Source of the DNA: Acanthornis magna
Taxonomy: Eukaryota > Chordata > Aves > Passeriformes > Acanthizidae
DNA: 64,000 bases
NCBI GenBank assembly: GCA_036785705.1
Contig: JAWUZG010000159.1
Coordinates: forward strand, 4,340,001 to 4,404,000
Direction: 5' to 3'
In this document: positions 26,101 to 39,181 of the stretch, piece by piece
Layout: every line of letters starts with the position of its first letter
Numbering within the stretch: the first letter of the stretch is position 1
Translations under genes and position numbers: made by a program
The notes under the pieces: model-generated
What the model saw: the letters and a program-made list of their open reading frames with translations, nothing else
What the model was told of the DNA's origin: nothing
Databases searched by the model: none

Positions 26101-28182
26101 TTAAAATTTAAAATTGAGAAGACCTACGGTACAAAGTGTGCACATTTATCTGTGGGCATTATTTAAAAGCCTGTTTGAAGTCAACTGATGACTTTCCAGT
26201 TAATTTGATGAGTTTTAGAGTAGGACACATGAACACGATACAATAAACAATTTATGCAGTTACTGTCACACCTGTCAGTAAAATGAGACTTTAACTATTC
26301 ATTCACGTGGCTCAAACCAAATCAGCCCTGTTATAAAAAAATCTTAAAACAATCCAAATACAGACAGTCTTGTACAGATGAAGACTTGTACCCTCTGTAA
26401 GATGCTGTGTATTAGAAAAGCATTATTACTGAGCTTTTGATGTAGGTGCTGTCCTGATCTTATGCTAATTGAACAGAACAATTTTTGCTGATAAAATTAG
26501 GTCAATTATATTTAATTGGATCCATTAAACCAACTATAATCTTATTAATAATTTGTAGACCTCAGTTGTCAGATTTTTCTTCATATCAAAGTTCCTTGGT
26601 TTTGTTTCATTGACTCACCTCCCATCCTGCAGTCCTAGACAAAAAAATAAACTCCTCTGTCAGTTTATCTTTCAAGGTTTCACCATTCACGTTATGAAAA
26701 TTCTACATATTTCCGTTTTCCTTCCATCTCACAGCAGCAGCAGAAATACCATGTAGCTGTGCTCAGATACATGGAATTTAGCCAGCAGTTGTACCCAGAT
26801 TTTTTTTAAAAAACCTCACATTGGTAGAAAATTATACCTATCTGCAAATCAATCAGGAAATAAAGCACTGTAGTCAAAAAGGAAAAGTTTCTTTTGACCA
26901 AGTTAATTTTTTCAGGTTATTTTAATTCAGCCGAAATATGGGGCTGTATATCACATAACAATTAGGTACCAAAAAAGGACCTGCCTGTTAACAAAAAGGA
27001 CATTTTTGATTATTGTATGTTATTTTGGATATCCAGACCCTTAAATCTGCCTGAATCAATGCTCTTCCAAAGACAACTTGCAAATTTATTTTATATACGT
27101 ATTGCAAGTGATAATAAATTTAAATTGCTCCCGAAAGTTCTACTACTCTCCATTCCTTATTGAAAGCTCACAAATGTAACTTCCAAAAAATGTGGTATAT
27201 ATGAGGTACATGATTTAGTTTCAGAATATGTTTATATTACATTTCTAGCTCATAATTTGATTTTTTTCTGCAGCTTCTCTCAAATTGATGTGACCTTAGA
27301 GTGTACACAGTGGAAATGTTCTAATTTAAAATGTTCTAAGTAACTTTCAGCTGCTTTTTTTTTCCTAATCAACCAGCCATTAAAAATTAGAACAAAAGTT
27401 GGGGATTTTTAAAATATGAAGATACAAGAGTAGATCTTCATAAAGTATCTGAGTATTGATATTAATTCCTCCTATTATCACCTTCCAAGAACAAAACTTG
27501 CCCACAACTATCTCCTATAATGGATAATATCTCCTATATCTCCTAATGGATAATATTTCCTATAGATTATTATCCCCTATAATGGACAATGTATTTAGGA
27601 AAATGTTTGGTCATAACTCTTTCAGATTTTCAAAACAAATGCTTAGACCATTCCATCTCTCTTCCATAGATAAACAAGAGATTCAGAAATGTCCATAATT
27701 ATTTTGCAAGCGTTTTTTCACTTGTCCTCCTCTTCCACAGCATCTTGTTAAGAAATAACAGTTACTTGAGGGCTTTGAGTTCCACACTTAAATTATCTAC
27801 AGCACAGGGAGAGGAAGATTGGGGATTTTTTTAGTTACAATTATACCCTCATAGACTGATATGCAGCATTGATATTCCTTCTTAGCAGTTATCAACTTGA
27901 CCTCTAATGAATAGAACAGATTTATGGGAAACTCATTTAGGAGTCAGGTTATGACTTTGGTGATTCATACCGGCTGATAATTAACAGCGTGCACTGAACA
28001 ATTCATGAGAGCTCGAAAAATTGAACTTCTGCACTGTAAACTGGAGGGTACTACAGAGACAAGGGGGTTTGGCTGGATTTGCTGTCCCTGGTCACAGGAA
28101 TAACAGGAGAAAGCTGTGATCAGTCTCATTTCCCAGCAACCTTCGTTCTGCCCCAGAACTCCATTTCACACAGTCACTACGA
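23129..28182. other. Non-coding DNA, no gene seen
   Basis: 23129-23900 is T/G-leaning and GC-richer; it could be diverged retroviral flank, but no retroviral protein motif is readable. 23900-28180 is AT-rich with no identifiable transposon apart from the short repeat listed separately. Confidence 0.55.
27511..27592. repeat. Degenerate tandem repeat, CTCCTATAATGGATAAT-type unit
   Basis: Variants of TCTCCTATAATGGATAATA recur three to four times, with an interposed CTCCTATAT and a changed TCCCCTATAATGGACAAT copy. Unit length varies from about 17 to 28 bases. A local duplication series, not a known family. Confidence 0.7.
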
Positions 28183-28681
28183 GTATCAAAAAATGGTTTG
28201 TGCTGGAAGGGACCTTCAAGATCATCTCTTTCCAGCTCCCAACCTCCCACCAGACCAGGCTGCTCACGTCCCCCCTGGACACTTCCAGGGTCGGGGCAGG
28301 CACAGCTTCTCTGGAGAACCAGGGCCAGGGCCTCACCACCCCCACAGGGAAGGATTTCTATCTAACATCTTATCTAAACTTGACCTCTTGTCCTGTCACT
28401 GCAGGCCCTTGTCCCAGGTCCCTCCCCAGCTCTCCGTGAGCCCCTTTAGGCACTGGAAGGGGCTCTAAGCTCTCCCCAGAGCCTTCTCTTCTCCAGGTGA
28501 GCACCCACCCCCGGCTCTCCCAGCCTGGCTCCAGCCCTGTGGCCATCTTGGTGTCCCTCCTCTGACCTCCAGCAGGTCCATGGCCTTCTTTTGTTGGGGG
28601 TCCCAGAGCTGGAAGGAATGCTCCAGGTGGGAGTGTCAGGAGAGAGGAGTGGAGGGGCAGACCTGCCTCCCTCGACCTGCA
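28183..28681 (-). mobile_element. CR1 LINE fragment, 3' end, 5'-truncated
   Basis: The plus strand shows the antisense of the well-known avian CR1 3' region: GGTTTGTGCTGGAAGGGACC, then GATCATCTCTTTCCAGCTCC, TTGTCCTGTCACTGCAGG, CCTTCTCTTCTCCAGG, a CTCCAGGTGGG segment and CTCCCTCGACCTGC, in the order of the family consensus as I remember it. The element therefore runs on the minus strand with its 3' end near 28183, and is 5'-truncated near 28681, as is usual for CR1. About 500 bases remain. The C-terminal reverse-transcriptase frame is broken by substitutions and indels; the open stretches here are remnants, not genes. Only a diverged trace of the terminal short-repeat tail (GTATCAAAAAATGG) is left. 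Confidence 0.92.
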
Positions 28682-30929
28682 CAGTAAACGTTAAGCATCA
28701 AACTTTGAGGGTTCCCAGTAACTCCTGAATTTATTTAGTAATTATTATATAAAAAAGTTCTTTACTGTAGTAATATTTCAAATATCATGGACAAATAGAC
28801 ATCCAGAACTCTAGTTCATTATTTGTGAAAGCAAAAGTAGTGGTTAACTGCTTTTTATTGTTTTTGTTGCAGATCGGGGTGTGCACACAAAGTTGTTGCT
28901 TTCTAAACTCTGCTCTGTCTCAGCTTTCCTGGGACAGCAAACCAAACTAGCCCTTCAGATTTCCTCATACATATCATTATTTATATATGAAAATAATTAT
29001 ATACAAACATAAGAGCTTCAATAAAAGGAAACACAGTTTACTACAGATTTATGGACTGTTTTCCCTAATTTTCCACGTCAGCCTTGGCTACCTACCCACC
29101 ACATCCCCTAGATGTCACCCAGGATCTTATTTTTTCATTGCCTACAAACATCCCTTGACAGAAAGGAGCTTCTGCCTACCTTTCTGTACAGAAACATGCT
29201 AAGAAAAATATAACAAGATATGACAAGCAAAAGGCTTCTGGTTGGATGCTGTTCCTCATGCTAACAACTCATGACCTTTAGTGAAAGGTCTTCAATGACT
29301 GCTTCTTTACAGCAGCAACATTTCACTGTGTTTCAAGATTTGAACTGGAATAAAAATTTTGCTTATGCTGAGGATGCAGAGAAAGTTGGAAATTTTATGT
29401 TTCAGTTCAGTATTTGCCTCAGTTTCCCAAATTTCCTTCAGGTTTCTGCACTCCCCAAGACCTTTCCCTCAGTTGAGCTTTCTCCCTCAAGCCAGTCTCA
29501 GGGGGAACTTTCCTTGCTCCTCAGGCTGAAGTTTCTGCTTTTACCAACACCCTCTCCAATTTGAGACAGAAATTTCACAAGGGTGATACCAAAACTGCTC
29601 AAACCCTGGGCACTCCAGCTGGACACTCCCAACTGAATAGAGACCAGGATTTTCAGAAAAAACTTTGATTTTTCTCCTCTGCATTTTTTCCTCAATTCTA
29701 GAAGCAAAAATAAATACATCTACTTTTAGCAATGCAGAACCAGTGGCATCCCGTGTGGCAGCAGTGAACACATTACAGTCCAAAAGGGAAAATTTCTGTT
29801 TCCCCGTGTGTTGGTGAAAATCGATCAACAAAACTCTAAAAATTGTACAAGCACTATTAACTTGTCCAGCACTCTGTGCTGCTGTTCGGTCTTGTAAAAA
29901 TTAGAAATTGGCTTTATTCATGCGAACAATCTCGTTGATATCTAACACACAAAAAGCTAAAAGCCTGATTGACTTATTTCCCAAGCAAGATCAGAACTAA
30001 TGCTAATTCATTCCTGCTGTATTCTTCTAGTTCCTGTTAAAAGAAAAAATACATTAAATAGCTCTTTATGTCAACACTAAGAGCAGAAGAAAATAGTGTT
30101 CGGTTTCCTCCAGTGAAGTTATATTTGACCGTCTTGCAGCACTTTTTCTTCAGAAGAAAATAGCAAGATATGCAGACAAAAAAAGTGTACAACACATCAA
30201 TAAAGCAAGATTATTCCAAGTACTAATCGGGGGAGGACAAAGAGAGTCCGTTAGCATGAATTAGATAAACCTATCTTTCAACAGTTTCAGTTGTTTTTAC
30301 TTCAGAGTGAGACAAAGGAAAGACATTAAAGATTACTGACAACCTGTGTATTTGTCCTCCTTTTTTCTACTTCAAACACAGACTGACTCCTGTATTTATG
30401 TTTTCCTGAGTCAAGCTACAGATCTAATGAGCTGCTCTATTTTTATTTTCTTTATGTGAGAATGTTCTTTGAACAGCTTTTTTTAAAAGATAGGTTTTTT
30501 TTTTAATTTTCATTGTTGGAAAATGTGACAATTACACTATGTAGACAACTGCAGCTGGATTCAGAGCAAAGTTACTTTGAATATTCTTTATATCCTGAAT
30601 TCCTTCCTTCATTATATAGTGAAACTGCTGTGGGAAGATAACCATAGTTGGATGTAAATTCCAATTTAAAACCAAATGTAAAGAATGTTTCCAAGAATGC
30701 ATAATTAAGCAGCGTTTGTTAGAGTCAATTTGAGTGCATAAATTATTGAACATGGGTTAATTTTGGTTGGATTAAAAGCACCACCTGTTCGCTTCTATAA
30801 AAATACCATAATTTCTGTCTCAGTGACGTATTTAATTCTTACATGTCTGGTTTCATCCTTTCAGGGTGCAGTTGGTTTATGAATACCCTCCAGTAGTGAG
30901 AGACTCAACACATTCATCATTTATTTGCT
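28682..30929. other. AT-rich non-coding DNA
   Basis: No gene, RNA gene or transposon recognised. The 97-codon plus frame at 29271-29564 and the minus frames at 29498-29831 have no recognisable domain. Confidence 0.6.
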
Positions 30930-31420
30930 CTTCGAGTGAAGCCCTACAATTCCAAAGGTGCTTTCCAGGTAGGGAAAGCAACCTGGACCAGAGTAGTCAG
31001 ACACGTGTCCCAGTGCGTGGAAAGGCTTAAACGCTGCTTAAATTGCTGTTCATCAATGAGGCTCAGAGCAATCGTGGGAGTTTCTGCTCCACGGCAGCTT
31101 TTGAGACGCGAGACTCAATGAGTGCTACAAAACAGCACTTATTGAAGCCTTTCACAGCAGTTCTCCCATTCTGCTCCTCTCACTGCCTGTTACATTCCAG
31201 ACCGCTGTGGAAAATGCTCCTTTCACCTTCTCATGTAGAGTTGTTTCCAAACGACAAGCTTAAAAATGGGTTTACAACTGTGAAGTTTAAAAAGGGGCTC
31301 GATAGACTGCAGTGAGCCACAAGCAATCGCTGTAAATGTTTCAATGCAAATCTCTTCCCACTAAATCTTTCGTCTTTGATGGTAGGATGAACCCTTGACT
31401 TGCTTAGCATCTGAGGAGGA
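30930..31420. promoter_or_regulatory. Candidate regulatory block with E-box palindrome and octamer
   Basis: A CpG-retaining interval in CpG-poor surroundings. It contains a 10-base perfect palindrome GACACGTGTC (31000-31009) with the CACGTG E-box at its centre, GAGACGCGAGACTC near 31103-31116, and a perfect POU octamer ATGCAAAT (31344-31351). The combination suggests a conserved enhancer-type element; the 90-codon frame within it has no recognisable domain. Confidence 0.35.
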
Positions 31421-34161
31421 GGCATGAAAATTCACGGCTTTGGAGGAAACCAAGGAGATTACAAGTCAACTAAAAATCCATGTGGATCCACGGGACACGG
31501 ACCCTGTGGTACTTGAACCCCATTGATTTTTTTAAGCAGAGATTCACAGCCGTACCTCAAAAAGAGACTTGTCGCACTCTACTGTAACATTTTTATCTTT
31601 AGTTAGTGCAGAGTGTCTGTGCTCCACAGTCCTGTGTGCCTGAAAGAGGCCATTACATCAAGGCACAGGGTTAAAAGTTTATAAGGTAACAGTCGTTGAA
31701 ATACGCTGTTCAAGGAATATATTCATAAGATACAGTTTGGAAAAAAGGGAAAAAATAGCAGTGAAAGAATTTATCCAAGAAGTTCTCCTTTTAAAAGTAT
31801 TCTAGGGACACTGTCAGTTCTCAGAACAAGATAAAGTGAGTTGTAGACACTACAAAAGCATTATTGTTAGCAGCATCAGATGTTCAGAGAGACACATTTA
31901 AAGCCTTTCAGTGTAGGGGGCACTGTGGGAATTCTGTGGAAGCAGGATCAGAGCCACCCTCTCTCCTCTCCCAGCTGTCAAATTCAAACCCCCGAGTGTT
32001 CAATTTCATCAGTAGATATGTTGAAAAAGGAGCCCATGAAAACAAGCTCAGTGCAATAAAAGCAAGGCTGCAATACATGAACACAGTGACAAGGCAGCAA
32101 CAAGATTAAAATGTTGCTCAGAAAAGGAAAAGAGTAATTTCCAGTCCCCAGCAGAATTGAGTGAGAGCACCAGAGACCATACACATGGAGGAACCCTCAG
32201 AGGAGCTGGTGAGGCACCCAATCTCCCTCCTGCATCTCTTTATTTCTCCATCTTTACAACAAAGTTTAATTCTACAACTTGAGCCTTTAACTGGCAGAGG
32301 AGTGCAAGGACAGTAAAAGCCTCATGAAGTATAACAAGAGAAGTAGCAGGGACACAAATAGAATGAGAACTGAATTTTGAATAAAAGTGAGGCACTTTTT
32401 CTTTGCAGGAGTTTGGGCCCTCATGCCTAAATATATTACTACAGGCAGCTTTATTGCCATAAGCTTAAACTTATTATTACAGCTCTGAGACCTCAGTCTA
32501 AATTCAATAAACTGGTATGCAAAGTATTGGTCCCTCACATCCCAGAAGTGTTGCCAGAATTACATATCCTTATTCATTAAAATTCTGTTATCCCATGGAA
32601 TTCACTGCATGTCATGAACTTCTAGCAACTCACTCAGCAGAGCGAAGAGTACAGACCTTTCTTGTGGTACGTGGTAGGGACTGGCACCAAACACTAAAGC
32701 TGCGTGACTCCTGGTGATCTCATCCTGTAGCTGTTCATGCAAAAAATTGTTTTTCTCTTTCACTTCCCTCAGATCCAGACCTTTTGATTTTGGTTTGATG
32801 TGCGGATTCGAAAACATAACTGTGAAATCAACTTGGTTTCACCTGACTTAAAGTCAAAACCAGTCAGTTTATACACTTCCCATAATACTTAGAAGCCTGT
32901 TCAGACCAGTCAATCTTTTCTTCGTGACCCTCATGCAAATTTCCATCTGTTTAGGGGATAGAAAGTAAACTTTTGTTGTGTACAAGGCCTACACAGCCTC
33001 CAGTTACCCCAATTCTAATTTACCTAATCAGAACTACAGCTTACAAACTCCAGCATTTGTAAAGCATTTACCATCTAGTTAAAAACAGCACAGGATGTTT
33101 GTTAAGAATATTTTTATTTCTATATGGTACCAGGAGAATATGTTAGCATTTTTCTTTTGATGTCAAGTGTTATCTACCAAACAAATCCACACTTTTTTTT
33201 TAATTCAAGAGAATGCAAAGTAGGTGGAGAGACTGCATTTGTAGGTTTATGATTCTTATTTAAGCAGCTGCTTACATAAATCCTCAGGTATGTATGATTA
33301 ATTATTTGCTTTCTAATCCCTGTTCAAAAGAATGCATCTGCTTTTATGTTTAAATCAGGTTTTAGCATCCCTTTAAAAGCATTTGACAAACTAAAACTGC
33401 AGACACCTGTACATTCAAAAGAGTTCTTGTAATGCTATTGATACTCATCTGTTCCTCAGCACACCTTTGCGAGAGCTGCGGTGAGCTGTCGCACAAGACC
33501 TGCTCATTGGGATATTTGCTTTGGAGTTAAGTATGTTTTCCACAAGTATGTTTTCCACAATTGTACGTTTCACAGAGGAGAGACTGGCACTCCAAACACT
33601 TAGGTAGATAATGGATATTAGGCTAAAAACTTGGATATTTGAGGAAAACGATCTATGGGAATATACTACAAGTTTAAGTCTTATGCTTAGCAAGTCACCT
33701 GACCAGACAGATTATGAAAGTTGCATTTGGGGTAAAGAAAACTTCTCCAAGGCAAATCTACTGAGATGAGCAAGTCTTGAATTAAATTATTTTCAGAAGT
33801 CTTCATTCTTAAGCTTTGAGACTGACCATAAAACCTGAACACATGCCCCAAGAGCCTGTTCCCTTGGAAGGGTGGTTCACTTGTCCTGCATTTGGAGGAG
33901 ACAAAGCTGAACCTCCTCCCTTCCTCAGCAGAAAGCTTGAGCCAGAAATGAGCAGCCTCTTGTAAATTATTGCATTGTGTCCTGCAGAAGGCAGGACAAG
34001 AGAGGTGCTGGGATGTAGCTCCCTAAAGCAGAGCAGCACTTCAGCAGCTCCTCTGCCGGGGGAGTTATCTTTCAGAGGACATTTATCACGCTGCTTTCTC
34101 CACTCAAATTCAGCAGGATGTTTATGTCAATGACACAATCTAACAACCACAGGAGTGTCAA
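31421..34161. other. Non-coding DNA, no gene seen
   Basis: AT-rich, without recognisable coding sequence or transposon. It includes a short exact duplication listed separately at 33530-33559. Confidence 0.6.
33530..33559. repeat. 15-bp perfect direct duplication
   Basis: AGTATGTTTTCCACA occurs twice head to tail, at 33530-33544 and 33545-33559. A local slippage-type duplication. Confidence 0.9.
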
Positions 34162-34300
34162 AAAGAAATTGATAAGGACCTAGAGACATAATCCAACCAT
34201 CTCCTGTGCCAAGGCAGAGTCAACTGTGTCAAAATTTAAACACCATACCATAAACATTGCTTGTATGGATACTCCCCAACTTCTCCCTAAATTAGGACCT
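34162..34300 (-). mobile_element. Old, diverged CR1-like fragment
   Basis: AAATTGATAAGGACCTAGAGACATAATCCAACC followed by TCCTGTGCCAAGGCAGAGTCAA aligns in order with the antisense of the CR1 3' region (TTGGAAAGGACCT, TCATCTAGTCCAACC, CTGCCAAGGCAGGGTCA in typical members). The right-hand part is too diverged to bound. Minus-strand orientation. Confidence 0.5.
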
Positions 34301-34329
34301 TTCACATTGGATTTGGGTCATGTAGTTTT

Positions 34330-34660
34330 CTTTAGTACTTAATTACTCCACGTTTGATTGTGCTTCATTATCTGAAATAAATGTAATCCTTGTCGAACCA
34401 TTCAGTCTATTCACGGCACATGTAATACAAAGCCTTGTTACATCAAGCTCACTGCCAGCGATAACTCAACTATTTTCCATTCAATTACAGAACACACTGA
34501 TTTTCCTGCTGAGTCACCTCAAATTCAATTTCTCATTGAGAATTCAACTAAATTACTTGCCCATGAATTAACAATGCTGAATGCTAATACAGACATTGAA
34601 TTATATTACATTTCAGTGACTAGAAGATGTAATTGCAGCTGGCAGGGTCTATTTAAATGT
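34330..34660. promoter_or_regulatory. Candidate regulatory block with MAF/NF-E2-type site
   Basis: It contains TGCTGAGTCA (34507-34516), an exact NF-E2/BACH/MAF half-palindrome that also includes an AP-1 TGAGTCA, an E-box CAGCTG (34636-34641), and several ATTA/TAAT homeodomain cores. The sequence is of moderate complexity without simple repeats. Function is inferred from motif content only. Confidence 0.3.
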
Positions 34661-36690
34661 TTTTCTTCTTTTCCAGTTTTGACTTAGTGACGCTGCCTTT
34701 TAAACCCAATATTCAGTGACAAAAACATCCTAGAATAATTTTATAGGATTTAGGATGCATGCCATCAGATCACACAAACAATATTTCTGTTTCATTTACT
34801 GACTGTGGCTCAGACGTCTTCCCCAGGCTGGTCTGGTGGGCTGTAGGCAGAACAGTGTTGACTGTTCCTGGGTTTGCTCACTAAGATATCCTGAACCAAA
34901 TTTCAGTGCATGAAACATTTCTTGGTTAGGACAGGCACCTGCTGGCAAGTAAAGTAAGCAATCAGATAGAATCCATGTAAGACACAGAATTAACTTGCTT
35001 TTTCCTCGAAGAGTAAACATGTCTACCATAGCCTTTTTCTTTAATCTTGAGTGCTTCAACTCAAGTAATAAAAATCTAAATCTGGACAAAATTAAAAATC
35101 CAATCCAATTTATAGAGAAACTTCCAAATCTCACCTAGCTAATTATTCACAATCCCAGGTATCCATAATAAATAACCAAATCTGATTAGCTATGAAAATT
35201 AAGGTGTAATTCATTACAACAGTATTTCTGGCACATAGAAATAACACAAAATTGTTTTCTGCTACAGGATTTGGAATATATTCACAAAAGGAAATTTCAA
35301 ATCAGCAAGATATTTAGTTTTGGAGTTTGATTTTTATTCTATCTTGTAAAAATTGCCTACTGTAAGCAAATTCTGTGTTTACTTCTCTGGCAAGGTAAGC
35401 AGAAGATTTTCTAGGCATATAAATATTTCAGAATGGTTGAACCTGTGATGGGGGTTTTTTTCCCAAGAAAATAGGAGAACAGCCATGGAGATGTGCTGCT
35501 GTGGATATCACAGAGGCTCCAATGAGACGGATGAGGAACTAAGATTATGGAACTGAGTAAGCCTGGTAGGGATTTTCCCATTTTTATCTCTTTTACATTG
35601 AAGTCACTGGTATATAATGACAACTACTTTAGTAATCGTAGAACAACATACGTATATTGACAGCTTAAATAACAATTAAATAACTTACTGGCACTGAGAG
35701 CTTCAAACACACTCATCCATTAGTATCTGCAGCAATGATGCCAAATTCATCTGCAAACAAACTCAAATATGGACTTTGTACTTAGTTTGAAAATTCCAGC
35801 AAAATACTTTGCAACAGCATTTGCTGTGTCACCAAAATTCAAACATTTTTGCTGAGTAGTGGAGTTTCAAGCAGAACAAACCCTACCTGGCTTCCTGGCA
35901 GTTTGCCCAGTAACACAGCTCCAGTACAGCTGTGGGCTCTGGAGTGCTGGCAAGGAATTTAATGCTTTAGTTGTCCCAAAAATCAAACAAAATTTCAGAA
36001 TATTGAAACGCAAGACAGAGACTTATATTGCGTGCAAGTTCAGATGAAGTGAATTATTCCAATTCAGGTGCAATTACTGAGTAAGTGCATTCACGCACAC
36101 AGTTCCTCCATTTCTAACTGCATTTCCTTGTATAATATTTGCACTTCTAAATATCAAAATAAACTTGCCCATAATGTGCTGAAGTTATTCTTCCATATCG
36201 ATAACAAATGCAGATAATAACTACTGAAAAAAGCTAGAAACATTAAAATAGTGTGTATTTTTATTAATGTTAATATCATTCTAGATTTTAGTATATTCAG
36301 CCTCTAAATAAGTGCCTGGAATGCCTTATCTGTTGCATTCTTAAATTGTCATGTTGATATAAATAGCTAAACTACCATTTTTAATGACAATTAGCAATGG
36401 ATGTCAAGAAATATAACTGCTGACTGTGATACTTCTTTTTGTATACGTTTCCTGACTTTCTTTTCTTCATGGCATAAAGTCACTTTCCCTGTTTTTACTT
36501 CTCAATATTAATGGATAATTTACTAATGGCACAGGAAATGTCAATCTATTTTTATTGGGTTTTCATTTTTAATCGGGGAGACCTGTAATTTTAATAGTTA
36601 GAGTACAGTCTCCATTCCTCACTCTGGTTACATCAGCTTTGCTTTTATCTTCCAGTATGGATAAGCCATTGATACAATCCTCCAGATGAA
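34661..36690. other. AT-rich non-coding DNA
   Basis: The 112-codon minus frame at 34796-35134 has no recognisable domain. The interval 36290-36600 is complex AT-rich sequence with ATTAGC-type cores and might be a weak conserved element, but nothing specific supports it. Confidence 0.55.
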
Positions 36691-36745
36691 TATAAATACA
36701 TAAATCATATATATAAATATATATATTTTATATATATATATATAT
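36691..36745. repeat. (TA)n microsatellite
   Basis: An imperfect TA tract, with the purest part (about nine TA units) at about 36729-36745. Confidence 0.9.
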
Positions 36746-37199
36746 GAGTTGAGTTACAGCAAGAGATTCCAGAAGCCATTCAAGCTACACTAAAAACTGG
36801 ATCCTTTAGGGGACTGCTGTTGATTGAGAAACCAACCTGAACACTGAAATGGCAACCAACCCTCTCTGCTCCTACTCTGCTGTAAAGAGGACGGCAAAGG
36901 TTCCCAGAGATCTCCAGAAAACAGACAAAATAATGAACAAATACATGAGCAAAATGCTCCTGTCCAAACCTGGAGGAAACCTATTAGAATGTCAGCCAAA
37001 ATCACACAAGTCTTAAGCCACGAGGTAGGAAAGTAACTTTCCATCCAGATGTGCATTCTTGCGGTCTTTTTGTACTGGAGCATTAGAGGGCTGTGAATTA
37101 TTACAAACGCTGGCACTTGAGGACTGACTAAGCTTGTGGGAGCGATGTACTTCTCTAGATGATTACCAGCCATTCATCTGGCTAATGTGAGGCCAAATC

Positions 37200-37680
37200 T
37201 GGCCTGACTGCCTGGCTCAAGGGAATATAATTAACTCTGCAGTCAGGTTGCATTTGCCAAGTAGGATGAGCCCCAGGAGGTGAAGGCGCAGGAGCGAGAG
37301 CTAATGCTGCCACCCAGAGCACAAAAATGGACTCGCCAGCAAAGGCGGGAGAGGCTTATTTCGCATCAAAACTGCACAGACATCGAGCATTCATTTATGG
37401 AAATCAACGTAAAAACTAAAAATACACATAAATAACATATACATTTTAAAATTTCACTCCATGTTTGAGCAGTTAGAAAATGACTCCTTGCATTCTCCCA
37501 TCGAAACATCCACACCAGTAAAGGGTGACCTTAGGAAACCATGTTTGAAAACAGCTAAGTACATTTAAGTGTTATTGATTGCACAAGTAATAGCGCCAAA
37601 AGTGATTACACAGTGTGGTACTTACAAAAATAATTACACTTCAGAAAATCAAAATTAATTTGTACACTTCTGCTACACTT
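37200..37680. promoter_or_regulatory. Candidate regulatory block, CpG-retaining
   Basis: About eight CpGs fall in 37280-37410 (AAGGCGCAGGAGCGAG, ACTCGCCAGCAAAGGCGGG, TTTCGCATC, CATCGAGC, AACGT) in DNA that otherwise has very few. TTTATGG, a HOX/CDX-type core, follows the CpG cluster. The block then grades into complex AT-rich sequence with GTTATTGATTGCACAAG. It resembles a conserved developmental enhancer, but conservation is not visible here. Confidence 0.35.
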
Positions 37681-39181
37681 TTGAAGTTGTTGACATTTCA
37701 TTGTAGTGCTCGTAATGAAATGAAAATTATTAATAATTGTTTCTACTTCAGTGTGACAAATGTCATTTAGGTTAGGATGTGAATTTGTCAGTACCTCATC
37801 AGATCACTAAGTTGACTTTTGGCTCATGTTAATTTGAAGGGGGGATTATTTGTATTTATCAGCTACAAGTCTACACAGTCCAACCATATTATGATCACTA
37901 TGCTTACTGTGTCCTAACTGTGAAACATCTTGGATGGTATAGTCCTCTTTTCTTAGAAATCACTCTGAAAACGTGCAAAAACAATTGCAAATTAGGTTGC
38001 CTGGGCAAAAAATTTAAATATTTTCTTCTTTAAACCACTTTACCAACAAAATAGTATAAAATAAACGAGTGAAACCAGCATAACCCCAGGGCCACTGCCT
38101 GAAGGACCATTTCCTTTTTATTCCACTACCAAGAAAAATTCATCTTATTTTAACACGTAGTGCATCAGTTTGTTCAGTTATGGAAAATAATCAAATTAAT
38201 AGCAAAAGCTGGGTAAAGCAGAAATTAAATCATATTATGCCTTGGTGTTTGTCTCATACAACATATCACTTCTCTAAAGTTATATAATTAGCACAAATAA
38301 AATATTTCGCCTCCCAAAACACTTTTAATAAAAATACTAAAGGCTTTTAGAGCACTTTAAAAGTTTTAAATAAGTAAAATTCACACAAACAGCATCTGAA
38401 GACCCTTACTATTGCAATTTTATAGTCAGGTGAAGTGACAAGCAGATGATTTGTCTGGGCAATTACAGCAAACCAATAACAAACCTGCAAACAGAGTTTT
38501 GGAGGAGCTGTCTCCAGGCTGCTCAGGGAGTTCTCATCCACTGCCCTCAATTTTGACAGGAGTCTTTGCCTCAGGACACCCTATCAAGATTCAACTTACT
38601 TTCCAATAGCTGATCTAAAAGTGCATAGAATGAAACATCTGGGTTTTGACAATTTTTGCAAAGAAAAGCCATGACAAGAATACAGAAGCTTCATTTTTCA
38701 CCAAACCCCTTACATTTTTACCCTTACTGTTAATCCATGGATGGACAAAATTGGAGTTTCTATCTGAAGATCAATACCATTGTTCTAAGTGCTGTGTGAG
38801 CAGTACTTTCAGTCATGTAAAAACAATTATGTTAGGCTAAGATAACTGGCCTGAATATGTGGTGGTTTCCCAGGAAAGAAGTATTATCAAGAACCAGTTT
38901 CATAAAACCAAAGCCTCATGCAATGATGGCTGCATTAATATTTTAAAAGTTTTATCATTTATCCAGGGCTTATTTCACCAGCTCTGATTGATGATAAAAT
39001 CCTGGTTGTCCAGGCCACACAGAATGCAGGAGCCTGCTAGAGATCTGCTTTCTCCCTGCATGGAAGCTCCTGCTCTGCCAGGTGTTACCACAAATCCAAA
39101 CGGCACATGGACAGGTTGGAAAGAACACCTTGCATAAAGCCACCTATTCAGTAACTAAATCTTTGTTTACAGAACCCCAAG
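37681..39181. other. AT-rich non-coding DNA, A>T and C>G
   Basis: No gene or transposon recognised. Plus-strand composition leans to A and C, most strongly towards the right end. Confidence 0.6.

Noticed and set aside
28079..28682. Open frames of 129, 107 and 78 codons
   Set aside because: They lie on a decayed CR1 element; plus-strand ones are antisense and the minus one is a broken remnant.
29411..29445. TGCCTCAGTTTCCC as a MIR 3' half
   Set aside because: Only about 14 bases match and the flanks do not follow the family.
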